64,000 nt of DNA from Aradus depressus (taxonomy: Eukaryota > Arthropoda > Insecta > Hemiptera > Aradidae): assembly GCA_963662175.1 (NCBI GenBank), contig OY759217.1:54474108-54538107 (forward strand). Reading direction: 5' to 3'. Every line of letters begins with the position of its first letter. The stretch's first letter is position 1. This document shows, one piece after another, positions 35,301 to 43,523 of the stretch. The translations under genes were made by a program, and so were the position numbers. The notes beneath the pieces were generated by a model. The model had not been told where the DNA came from, searched no databases, and worked only from the letters and a program-made list of their open reading frames with translations.

Positions 35301-36467
35301 GGTTGAGAAGGGATTAAAGATCATGATCAGAGTCGCATTTGTTTACAAAACAAACAACAGGTGTCCAGAAAATTTTGTTACGTGAATTTCTTGTCTTCAA
35401 TTATTAATGCAAAATTTCCTATTAGCTGTAAATGTTTAATTAATTGTTTTACGGCGTTTTGAAATGATTGATGATCTCGAAATTTAAAACTTTGCTTGAA
35501 TTAAATATTTTGCCATATAACTATGTGTAACTGCAAAAGAAAAACAAAATTATAAATTGTCCGAAAATTTTTGTTACTGATTGTAGATATATTTTGTGAA
35601 ATAGACAAGATTTTTTTTGAAAAAAAAAAACACGTTTTTCTTTATTTTTTATTAAGTGTTCCAAAATATCTCGGCTAAAGAGTATAATTCGGGAAGTCTT
35701 CTTTAATGCACTGCAAAAATATTTTTTCAATTTGATTTTCGGTTCCATTTTAGGTTTTATTCCTATTAATTGACTTTTGTAGTATCACCTTTTTTTAACA
35801 TAATAATGTGTTTCTCAGGTGCAGAGACATAAAACAGGTGGTGGACCGCCAGATGTCTCCGAATTGACGGAGAGTGAAGAAAAATTGGTGCTGTCTCTGA
35901 AAGACCAATTTCAGCCTTTGCCGTCCTTTTATGATGATGACTTTGGTCATCACAACATGGATGGAGACTTCATGGAAAGTAAGTTACTTTTTTATTAGAA
36001 CATATTTAAACGTCAACTAATTGTAAGCTGTGAAGAAAGCCAATTGTTTAATTATTATTATTATTTTTTTTTTTTTTTCAGTACAAATAGTGGATAACGA
36101 GGGATTTTCATTAGAGGGAGAAGAAGCTGTAGACATTGGAAACACCCAACCCACTCAATCAAAGGCTGACAAGGAGTCAATTTCATTGACTCCTTGTGCT
36201 TCGACCTCTTCGTATGCAGCTCCACCAGACCAGCAGGATTCCAGAGGAGCGAAGAAAAAGAAACCTAGAGAACCAGGCGCTAATGACCTTTATAATCTGA
36301 AGAGTAAATTATTGTTAGAGGAGCACGAATTAAAAAAAAAATATTGGGAAAAAATTTTGGAAAAAAAATTGGAGGTGGAGGAAGCAAAGCTTCAAAACAT
36401 TTTAGAAGAGCGGGAGCACAACAAACTGTTGTTTGAAGCTCAAATGTCGAAGAAGTTTGAACATTGA
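32370..36467 (+). CDS. Harbinger Myb/SANT-like DNA-binding protein (three exons)
   Basis: The exons are 32370-32630, 35819-35978 and 36082-36467. Donor sites GTAAGT follow exons 1 and 2, and acceptors TTTCTCAG and T-rich-CAG precede exons 2 and 3. Joined lengths (261, 160 and 386 nt) keep one frame of 268 residues. Residues 1-85 form a trihelix Myb/SANT-like domain (FSLREKDFLLELC, WEKVREKFNHE and LKLLYKNTKARAKK). Exon 2 opens with a HKTGGGPP block, typical of this family. The C-terminal third is a charged helix (ELKKKYWEKILEKKLEVEE) probably used for dimerisation. In Harbinger elements this protein brings the transposase to the nucleus and to DNA ends. The frame is intact. Intron 1 is 3.2 kb because it holds a SINE and a Tc1 element. 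Confidence 0.85.
32644..32845 (-). mobile_element. Full-length tRNA-derived SINE in intron 1
   Basis: Read on the minus strand it starts GGGGGCCATGGTTGCC, contains an A-box-like GTGCGGGCTAGAGCG and the B box GGTTCGAATCC, and ends in a run of 12 A (T run at 32644-32655). The 11-bp duplication AAGTCAAACTT flanks it exactly (32633-32643 and 32846-32856). A long duplication plus an A tail shows LINE-mediated insertion. It sits two bases after the exon 1 boundary. Confidence 0.85.
33681..35217 (-). pseudogene. Tc1 transposase, split and frameshifted
   Basis: The N-terminal half (35217 down to about 34855) has the paired helix-turn-helix region: GLSVRKIGGMVGRSKSTV, a SGRPR hook and a second HTH ending NVRRILKEAGY. 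A frameshift near 34875 moves the linker to another frame. A repeat insertion (about 34245-34783) then separates it from the catalytic half, which resumes at CKFNIF with the usual preceding Asp not present in frame. HGGGSVMVWGCM and the second Asp block DNDPKHT are intact. A run of nine G (33895-33903, plus strand) shifts the frame just before the third catalytic block (SPDLNPIEH), after which the frame stays open to a stop at 33681. The protein is inactive. Confidence 0.88.
34245..34783 (+). mobile_element. Family A retroelement fragment inserted in Tc1
   Basis: It interrupts the transposase between the linker and catalytic region. Its right part carries CATCGCTTAACATCCCATCC, the core CCGAAGGACGGAGTGC and TTTTACCTCGCAGATGAATG, matching family A copies at 11340-11545 and 63305-63560. 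Left boundary is approximate. Confidence 0.7.
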
Positions 36468-36489
36468 AATTATTTTTGTATAAAATAAT

Positions 36490-36558
36490 AGAAGCTATAC
36501 TATTTTTTTTAAACTTTTACATGTAATGTAAAAGTTTACAAAAATTAGTATAGCTTCT
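36490..36558. terminator. 69-nt palindrome between the convergent Harbinger genes
   Basis: Outer arms AGAAGCTATACTA/TAGTATAGCTTCT (36490-36502 and 36546-36558) and inner arms AAACTTTTACAT/ATGTAAAAGTTT (36511-36522 and 36526-36537) are perfect inverse pairs around a 3-nt loop. AATAAA follows at about 36565. It lies 23 bp after the stop of the Myb-like gene. Possible transcript-end structure; the role is inferred. Confidence 0.45.
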
Positions 36559-36737
36559 AAAGATTAATAAATTGTCAAGATTTCAAATGTATATTATTTT
36601 TTCATATTCCATACATTCTCATAATAATATAATTAAATTTTTATAAATTCTTTAACTACAAAGTTTTGTTTTTATAAAGGTTCACTTTTTGAGTTAAATG
36701 ATTTTTGCCAAATTTTTGTTTCTTGCAACTGCCACTA

Positions 36738-38052
36738 TTACCTTTGGAACACATTCAGTATGAGAGATCTTCGTAAGGCTCGAGATGCTTGAGCTTGGCT
36801 TCCTTCAAAAACAGCAACTGGCTGCTCATAATAATGTGGAGTTTCATCATCTTGTTGCGGAGGCGAAGTGTCTCCTGCTTCACAGCAGATATTGTGGAGA
36901 ACTGATGTAGCGACTATTACAGCCAATGTTGTTTTTAGATTGAGGCGAATAGGACTAGCAAGACAAGGAAAGCGTTTTTTCCAAACACCGAAACATCTTT
37001 CAATCGTGTTCCTTGTTTTGGTGTGTGCATTATTATATGCTTGCTCTGCAGCAGTACTAGGATTAGAAACTGGTGTCAGAGTATGTCGAGTACATTCATA
37101 TCCTGCATCTGCCAATAAGTAACCATCATACACATTATTTTCGAACCGTGCACGTATAGCAGAGTGGTTAAATATAGTGCTATCGTGGGTTGAGCCAGGC
37201 CAGCGTGCCACAATGTTCATAAATTTCAATTGTGAGTCACAAATACACTGTACATTCAACGAAAAATAACCCTTACGATTGCGGTAAAGTTCAGCATTTC
37301 GCCCTGGAGGCCTTAAAATGGGAATATGGGTGCAATCAAGAGCCCCAATCACACCTGGTAACCTGGAGATGAGAAAAAACTTTTGTTTTATTTCTCTCAA
37401 TTCCTGTTGATTTTCAGGCATGGTCACAAAAGTCCTTCTTAAACAAGCTATTAGGTGTGTAACATGCTTAATTATCCTACTCACTGTGGATTTATGAATC
37501 CAAGCTATGTCAGATATTGTCATCTGAAAGCTTCCCGTAGCATAGTATCTCAGCGTAATTAGTAGCCTGTTCATGGGAGAAATAGGCTTATTTCTTGCAT
37601 CTGTCCCCCTTGTATAGATGTAAACAATGTTAAAACATGTGTCCTGGACAGTCTATACCTCTGTCTATATATATATCTGTGGTGGGCTGGTGCTTACACC
37701 TAGGGACCTAAGCACTCAGTGCTTTTATCCCTTCCCTGGAAGCGCTTGGCTTCCCCCTTATTATATCACCTATATGCCTATATTTATACTACCTGACCCA
37801 AGTCCTTCATGGCGTGCTCAGTCTCCCAGTTTCCTTAATGAACCTAAGAATGCTCTCATAGTTCAATCTTCTGAAGTCTTCCTCTGCGATTGCATCTCTA
37901 CCATTCTGTCTAAATTTTCCGTCATCAAATTCAGAAAATAAATCTCGCCTCTCTCGAATCACACGAGGAACGAAATGTGATGTATCCTCGTCAATTTCTT
38001 CAACACTATTTAACCATTCCTCAAGATTCTCTATTGACTCAACATCAGACAT
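36738..38052 (-). pseudogene. Harbinger DDE transposase (HARBI1-like), interrupted near the N-terminus
   Basis: The N-terminal part (38052 to about 37830) starts MSDVESIENLEEWLN and ends KETGRLS. The main part runs from about 37600 (DARNKPISPMNRLL) to the stop at 36738. The main part has a helix-turn-helix (MTISDIAWIHKSTVSRII) and the complete catalytic set: Asp in GALDCTHI, Asp in LLADAGYE and Glu in NTIERCFGV (about residues 80, 156 and 192 counting from the Met at 37574). The block RWPGSTHDSTIF is also present. Between the parts, about 200 bp of repeat replaces roughly 20 expected residues and adds stops. No convincing splice sites remove it. The transposase is therefore probably dead, although its catalytic domain is untouched. 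Confidence 0.85.
37605..37825. repeat. Family A fragment inside the transposase gene
   Basis: TACACCTAGGGACCTAAGCA, then GCTTTTATCCCTTCCCT, match the reverse complement of 60480-60530. Read on the minus strand it enters with TGAGCACGCCAT, the family core start. It carries stops in the transposase frame. Confidence 0.65.
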
Positions 38053-38346
38053 AATTGAAAACTTGAAAAATTTTTTAAAATTGGAATGACTTTAGCAACA
38101 ACTAATTAATCCTGGTATTTGATCTTACCTAACTGGGGTATCAAATTTGATCCGGGATCACAGACCCTTTTCTTCGGATTAATTGCTTGATCTAGGATGG
38201 TGCAACAAAAATTGTTGGTTAATCCAGGAAGATCAAGATCCAGGATCAAAGTCTGATGTTGATCCTGGATCAGTAATGGTGAGACAGAAAAGGTGGATCA
38301 AAGCAGTTGATCCAGGATCAAACCTTCGTTTGATCCTGGATCATAA

Positions 38347-38372
38347 TTGATCCTGGTTGGTGCAACCCACCA
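38347..38372 (-). repeat. Harbinger right terminal inverted repeat
   Basis: Exact 26-bp inverse of 32104-32129, followed by the TAA duplication. Confidence 0.95.
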
Positions 38373-38375
38373 TAA

Positions 38376-38575
38376 GAATACTACATGTCAAATTCCATGA
38401 CTATCCGATCATCCGTTAATGACAGCACTATCTTTATATTTAGGCCTACCCCCACAACCCCCCCTCACGTTCACTATTTTGTGACGTCACACACTCTATT
38501 CTTTTATTTGGCCTTTAAAAAAACTACATATGAAATTCCATGCCAATCCGATCATCCGTTAATGACTTAGAGTAG
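38376..38575 (+). repeat. Family C units right of Harbinger
   Basis: Continuation of the unit interrupted at 32103, then one further unit ending AATGACTTA at about 38570. The following 4.95 kb has no family C sequence until 43522. Confidence 0.85.
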
Positions 38576-38577
38576 TG

Positions 38578-38585
38578 TATAAAGG
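38578..38585 (+). promoter_or_regulatory. Possible TATA box at the family C boundary
   Basis: TATAAAGG followed by a GC-rich start region (CCGGTTCTGGCGCC). It lies just where the family C unit ends and the G-poor array begins. No gene can be assigned to it. Confidence 0.3.
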
Positions 38586-38589
38586 CCGG

Positions 38590-39205
38590 TTCTGGCGCCA
38601 CCACCACCACATCTGCTCCACAATTTCTGCTCCACAATTTCTGCTCCACAATTCTGCTCCACAACATCTGCTCCTCCCAGATCCTCCACCTCCACCACCT
38701 CAATTCTGATCCTGCTCAATTCTGCTCCACCACCACCACCACCTCCTCACCCACCATCGTACATCCCCATCTCAAATCTCCCCCTCCCCCTTTGAATCAC
38801 CCAACATCGTACATCCCCACCTAAATAAGTTTCCACTCTCCCTCTACACCCCAATAAGTTTCCACTCTCCCCTTTGAATCACCCAACATCGTACATCCCC
38901 ACCCCAATAAGTTTCCACTCTCCCCTTTGAATCACCCACCATCGTACATCCCCACCCCAATAAGTTTCCACTCTCCCCCTTGAATCACCCAACATCGTAC
39001 ATCCCCACCCCAATAAGTTTCCACTCTCCCCTTTGAATCACCCAACATCGTACATCCCCACCCCAATAAGTTTCCGCTCTCCCCCTTGAATCACCCAACA
39101 TCGTACTTCTCCAACTCAATAAGTTTCCACCCACCATCGTACACCCCCACCTCAATAAGTTTCCGCTCTCCCTCTAAACCTAAATAAGTTTCCACTCTCC
39201 CTCTA
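38590..39205. repeat. G-poor tandem arrays (about 15-bp and 53-bp units)
   Basis: The first part repeats TCTGCTCCACAATT about five times. From about 38760 a 53-bp unit (CCAATAAGTTTCCACTCTCC, CCTTTGAATCACCCAACATC, GTACATCCCCACC) repeats about six times with small variants, followed by degenerate partial copies. The plus strand has almost no G over 600 bases. Confidence 0.85.
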
Positions 39206-39299
39206 CACCCTGCTTTGCAAATGTTTTTAATTAGCCCACTAGCGCTCCCAAGCGTCTAGAAATCAAATTATTATTGATATTAAATCAACTTAAGGAAAA

Positions 39300-39392
39300 A
39301 AAAAACGATACCTGACGGGATTCGAACTCACCATCTTCCATTTTGGAGTCTGGCTTGCTAACCCCTCGTCTATCATGACATGGTTAATGAAG
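39300..39392 (-). repeat. tRNA-like SINE head
   Basis: On the minus strand GATAGACGAGGGGTTAGCAA is A-box-like and GAGTTCGAATCCCGTC carries a B box, with an A-rich/T-rich edge at 39296-39305. The arms do not form a full cloverleaf, so a functional tRNA gene is unlikely. Confidence 0.45.
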
Positions 39393-39415
39393 GGAGCTAA
39401 AATCTAGGTATATAA

Positions 39416-40120
39416 CTTTCAAGTCATACATTTTCAGATATCAAGTAACAATTATGGTGTATTCTGGGGTAGTAATGATTATTCCTATCGATTATTAATA
39501 ATTAACATTTTTTTAAAGTCTGATTTCGTGACCTTGAACAGGCACTTGCATGATCTAACATGTCGAACCTTGCATTCGAACCTTATCATGTCCTAGCATG
39601 ATCATCATCATCATCATTGTATTCAGTATTATTTTAAACTGGAGTAATATGATGGAAAAATCGCCTACCTACACTTTTGAGCATGCCGTCCTTCGGTGCC
39701 ATGAATAGTATTGTATTTAAAAATATAATTCAAAGCTCTTCATATTGAGTATGTTGTCCGATTGGAGTAATATGATGGAAAAATTGCCTACCTACACTTT
39801 TGAGCACGCTGTCCTTTGATGTTATTTGTGAATTCTTGTTTTTTATATATCTACAATGGTTTGGAAATGAGCTTCGTAGCTATAGTAATTGAGTCGTTGT
39901 CGACATATGTCGAGACCTGTGTTGCAGGCATACTTCACCAATTTTAAATTTTCAGATATATATATTAACAATTGTCATATATTTAATATAGATTATTCCA
40001 ACAATCGATTATTAATAATTTCACGAGTTCTCCGACTTGATGACATCCTTGACCTTGAAATGTTGTTTGCATGCATATACATGGTCAAACATGTCGAGAC
40101 CTGTTGTTGCAGGCATACCC
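39416..40120. repeat. Degenerate duplication upstream of the polymerase gene
   Basis: Blocks recur with an offset near 510 bp: ATTTTCAGATAT, CGATTATTAATAATT, GACCTTGAA followed by TTGCATG, and ACATGTCGA. Two shorter copies of TTGGAGTAATATGATGGAAA, then CCTACCTACACTTTTGAGCA, begin near 39640 and 39757 and contain the family A core in degenerate form. Confidence 0.6.
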
Positions 40121-40164
40121 AGGGGCTCCAATCGGTCATACTGATTCCAGTTATTCTAACAATT

Positions 40165-40392
40165 ATGTCTTGGGAGCATGGATATCTCATTCCTACACCG
40201 CCGCCATATGAATTTGGGGGTTCACATCCCCGACCGCCTACGCCACCTCGTAATATTAGGGGTTATCAATGGTTATTAACCATGGACGAATTTTTGGGGA
40301 AAACCGATGTTGTGTTCGAACGACCAAAACGAGTAGGGTTTAATACGTTAAAAAATATACATTTAACATCTGATCTTTTAGGAGTGAATTAA
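40165..40392 (+). CDS. Small proline-rich open frame with a PPPY motif
   Basis: This 75-residue frame starts MSWEHGYLIPTPPPYEF and continues with HPRPPTPPRN before a non-repetitive C-terminal part (WLLTMDEFLGKTDVVFERPK and following). The frame is open upstream to 39889, but that part lies in repeat sequence, so this Met is the more likely start. PPPY is the binding motif for WW domains and is used as a late domain by some viruses and elements. I do not recognise the family. It lies 1 kb upstream of the polymerase B gene in the same orientation and may belong to the same element. Confidence 0.35.
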   Translation: MSWEHGYLIPTPPPYEFGGSHPRPPTPPRNIRGYQWLLTMDEFLGKTDVVFERPKRVGFNTLKNIHLTSDLLGVN

Positions 40393-40700
40393 GCATTTTT
40401 CTGCTTCAACTTTACATGGCTAAAAAAAAATTACAACAGTGAATATCTACTTTTTCAGGAGGATTGCATTATAACAGACCTTTTTAGGGCTAAAAAATAA
40501 TTTTTTCTATAAGAAAATCCGTACTCTCGGGCTAAGACCCCATTCATATTGACCCGGTATTCGACAAGAATAAACAGGTTACATCATGAATATACATGTC
40601 ACTATATGTTGGGGTAGTTGGTGTCCTTTCTTGAACATGTCACTGCTTGTTGACGACACGTCAACTCTTGCAGTTCCCCCTCCCTCTTTTTATTGATTAC

Positions 40701-40759
40701 TGCGCATGCGTCAACTCGGTCTATATAAGGACCCGCTCCCAACGAGGTAGCTCATTCTT
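40701..40759 (+). promoter_or_regulatory. Core promoter of the polymerase B gene
   Basis: TATATAAGG at 40722-40730 lies 32 bp upstream of the A of TCATTC (A at 40754), which fits the arthropod initiator TCA(G/T)T(T/C) and the normal TATA spacing. TGCGCATGCG at 40701-40710 is a near-palindromic NRF-1-like site. The coding start at 41439 would have a 5' leader of about 685 nt. Confidence 0.6.
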
Positions 40760-40859
40760 CATACCTCAGTGTTATTGAAAAGAACTTGTTTTCTCTACTT
40801 TTGCTACTTAAGTCTGTCTTACATTCTATATATTTTTTCATTTATAAGTTATTAAATTA

Positions 40860-41400
40860 ATTAGTTTCGTTCATTGTTTTTTCTTTATTACGTTTTTTAT
40901 ATAATTACATTTGTCTAATTACTCTTATTCATTGTTTTTTTCTCGTATTCGTTTTTTATATAGTTACATCTTTCAAATTAGTTTCGTTCATTGTTTTTCA
41001 ATAATTCGTGTTATATAGTTACATTGTTCTAATTACTCTTATTCATTGTTTTTTTCTCGTATTCGTTTTTTATATAGTTACATTTTTCAAATTAGTTTCG
41101 TTCATTGTTTTTCAATAATTCGTGTTATATAGTTACATTGTTCTAATTACTCTTATTCATTGTTTTTTTCTCGTATTCGTTTTTTATATAGTTACATTTT
41201 TCAAATTAGTTTCGTTCATTGTTTTTCAATAATTCGTGTTATATAGTTACATTGTTCTAATTAGTCTTATTCATTGTTTTTTTTTTTCTCGTATTATATA
41301 GTTACATTTTGTTTCGTTCATCGTTTTTTCTATAATTCGTTTTTTATATAGATACATTTTTTTCGTGAATTGTTTTTTCTATATATACATTTTGAATCAT
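40860..41400. repeat. Tandem repeats in the polymerase leader (about 115-bp unit)
   Basis: Four degenerate units alternate TTCGTTCATTGTTTTT and ACTCTTATTCATTGTTTTTT, each followed by TTATATAGTTACAT. They lie wholly in the predicted 5' leader. Confidence 0.85.
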
Positions 41401-41438
41401 TTTGTTATTTTATTACTTTTCATTAAAATAAAATAAAC

Positions 41439-43523
41439 ATGTCCCACGTTTGTGGCAAATGTGATAAGCGATTTACTCGTTTGGATAGTTGTCGACGACA
41501 TGAGCTTACCTGCAAGCTCACTTCTGCAGGAAATCTTTCTTGCTCACTTTGTGGTAGAAAATTCCCCCGGACATACAATCTTAGAATGCACCAGCTTATT
41601 TGCAAAGAGAATAACAAGATACCACAGGAAAACAACTCAGATTATTTATGTAGTAAATGTGTAGAAAAATTTACCCAACAGTGCTTACTAACCCACGAAC
41701 CATTTTGTAATCCATCGAAAAATGTAGTTAATAGTTATCTGTGTTCTAAGTGCGGTGCGGAGCATTCTGCAGAAGCTGCGCTTTTAGTCCACGAAACGTC
41801 CTGTGGAACATTGTTCGGAGATTCCCAGGAGTTTAACGAATTCGTAGCATCTATATGCACACATTGTGGTGAGTATAAAGATAATTTAACATCACATGAA
41901 AATTCCTGCATGGGGCCCTCGCCCCCAAAATTGGTAAGAAAAGGAGAGCCCAAAAAAAAGGACTTGATGGCTTCAGCAACTACATCTAATGGGCTATATG
42001 AGTATGAGACGTCATTTGAAGGACGGTTAAAACCTTTTTTCGTGACAAGTGAGGAAAATAAAGATTTAATAAGTTTTTTAAATAATATAAAACTGACGAT
42101 AATGATAAAGCTCAAGGATTGTGTAGCAGAACACAACTCAGTCAAGTTCAACATTGTCGTTGATTGTACAATGAAAAACCAGCTTGGAGAACTTTTGGAT
42201 ACCGCATTCAAAACCAAAAATAAAGTATTATGTATGGAGACCCCAATAGATGAAGTATTGACGAACGCCATTAATGCTATTATTAAGGAATTGGAAGAGT
42301 CACAAATAAGAAAGAGCGGATGGGCCTTATACGCAGTGGATGGTTTGAGACTACGTATTAACAAGTATAAGCCTTTGCGAGGTAGCACGTACATCCCCCT
42401 GCCATCCGTTATTAGTTCAAAAAAAGCTTGCACCAATGTTGAAAACGAAGATGACCAATGCTTTCGCTACGCTGTACTAGCAAAATTAATCACACGTGAT
42501 GCAAACCGAGTTTCGAAATATACACGCATCCAGCACCGATACGACTTCAGCTCAGTAAAATATCCGATGGAATACGAAAAAATTAAATATTTTGAGCAAA
42601 AAAACAATATTTCCATAAATGTGTTCGGGTTGGACAAAAACAATAATGTGTTTCCTATGAAAATAGTAAAGGAAGAATTGGAAGACCATCGAGATTTACT
42701 TCTTTTGACAAAAGGGGAGAAGCAGCACTATGTATACATAAAAAATTTTGAGCGCCTTGTGTCTTCTCAAATTACACGACATGAGCATAATATAAAAATG
42801 TGTAAACGATGTTTCACTCATTTCGACGAGAGGTATGACGGTGAAAGCAGGTATTTGGAGCATATCGCAGACTGCAGGGAACATAAACCTGCCCGCGTGG
42901 AACTCCCCTTGGAAAAACCGTACATAGAGTTTGAAAAAGTAGAACGAGCATTGCCAGTTCCGTATGTCATTTATGCTGATTTTGAGGCAATCTTGGAACC
43001 TAAAGAAGACCCACCGAACAATAAAAACACACGCCACTGTCATAATCACATTCCCATGAGCTATTGCCTGTATGTCAAAAAGTCAGAGGAAGTTGAAGAT
43101 ATTCAGTCTGCTCTCCCAACAGATCCTATAATATACCGTGGTGTTGATGCTGCGGCAAATTTTGTACAAAATTTAAAAAATATTGCAGAAATTATTTCGG
43201 ACATATATTTAACTAAGAAGGATATGGAAGTGTTAACGGCGGATGAAGATAAGTCATTCAATGAGGCTAATTCATGTTATTTGTGCGATAAACCTTTTTC
43301 TGACACAGAACACAACGGAAAGGTAAGAGACCACTCACATCTATCTGGAAAATACCGAGGCCCTGCTCATAATTCGTGTAACTTACGCTACCAGACCCCC
43401 AAATTTATACCAGTACTTCTTCATAACCTCTCTGGATACGATAGCCATTTCATAGTTCGCGAACTTGGGTACGACAACAGAAGAATAGACGTTATTCCCA
43501 ACACAGAGGAAAAGTATATATAA
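41439..43523 (+). CDS. N-terminal part of a protein-primed-type DNA polymerase B (Polinton/adintovirus-like), truncated
   Basis: This 694-residue frame has five zinc-finger units in residues 1-160, all ending in Cys (for example CGKCDKRFTRLDSCRRHELTC spacing C-x2-C-x12-H-x3-C). A conserved middle region follows (FRYAVLAKL at about 342, LLLLTKGEKQHYVYIKN at about 420). The exonuclease I motif is YADFEAI at about 510. A T4 endonuclease VII-like segment (CYLCDKPF ... VRDHSHLSGKYRGPAHNSCN, about 612-648) comes next, then exonuclease II (HNLSGYDSHF, about 661). The frame ends right after EEKYI, where family C repeat begins, so exonuclease III and all polymerase motifs are missing. Full-length relatives are about twice as long. 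Such genes belong to self-replicating DNA elements with viral ties. The remaining frame has no internal stop or frameshift, so truncation may be recent or the part retained. Confidence 0.85.
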   Translation: MSHVCGKCDKRFTRLDSCRRHELTCKLTSAGNLSCSLCGRKFPRTYNLRMHQLICKENNKIPQENNSDYLCSKCVEKFTQQCLLTHEPFCNPSKNVVNSYLCSKCGAEHSAEAALLVHETSCGTLFGDSQEFNEFVASICTHCGEYKDNLTSHENSCMGPSPPKLVRKGEPKKKDLMASATTSNGLYEYETSFEGRLKPFFVTSEENKDLISFLNNIKLTIMIKLKDCVAEHNSVKFNIVVDCTMKNQLGELLDTAFKTKNKVLCMETPIDEVLTNAINAIIKELEESQIRKSGWALYAVDGLRLRINKYKPLRGSTYIPLPSVISSKKACTNVENEDDQCFRYAVLAKLITRDANRVSKYTRIQHRYDFSSVKYPMEYEKIKYFEQKNNISINVFGLDKNNNVFPMKIVKEELEDHRDLLLLTKGEKQHYVYIKNFERLVSSQITRHEHNIKMCKRCFTHFDERYDGESRYLEHIADCREHKPARVELPLEKPYIEFEKVERALPVPYVIYADFEAILEPKEDPPNNKNTRHCHNHIPMSYCLYVKKSEEVEDIQSALPTDPIIYRGVDAAANFVQNLKNIAEIISDIYLTKKDMEVLTADEDKSFNEANSCYLCDKPFSDTEHNGKVRDHSHLSGKYRGPAHNSCNLRYQTPKFIPVLLHNLSGYDSHFIVRELGYDNRRIDVIPNTEEKYI

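Larger units (their letters stand above)
33375..35583 (-). mobile_element. Tc1-type DNA transposon inside Harbinger intron 1
   Basis: The ends match as inverted repeats (CAGCCAGTAACAAAAATG at 33375 and the inverse of TTTTTGTTACTGATTG at 35583) and are flanked by TA. A second internal pair carries the same GTAACAAAAATTTTCGGACA motif (about 33589-33608 and, inverted, about 35362-35381), so each end has the IR/DR layout known from some Tc1 elements. The transposase is on the minus strand and broken. Confidence 0.88.
32104..38372. mobile_element. PIF/Harbinger DNA transposon with complete ends
   Basis: The ends are perfect 26-bp inverted repeats beginning TGGTGGGTTGCACCAACCAG (32104-32129 and 38347-38372), flanked by the 3-bp duplication TAA (32101-32103 and 38373-38375). 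Three-base duplications and two convergent genes (Myb/SANT-like protein and DDE transposase) are hallmarks of this superfamily. The subterminal regions are rich in GGATCA/TGATCC motifs in both orientations, probable protein binding sites. The element is 6.27 kb, larger than usual because of nested insertions. Removing it restores a continuous family C unit. Confidence 0.93.

Noticed and set aside
39300..39392. Functional tRNA gene on the minus strand
   Set aside because: The T-arm-like part is good, but the acceptor and anticodon stems do not pair convincingly.
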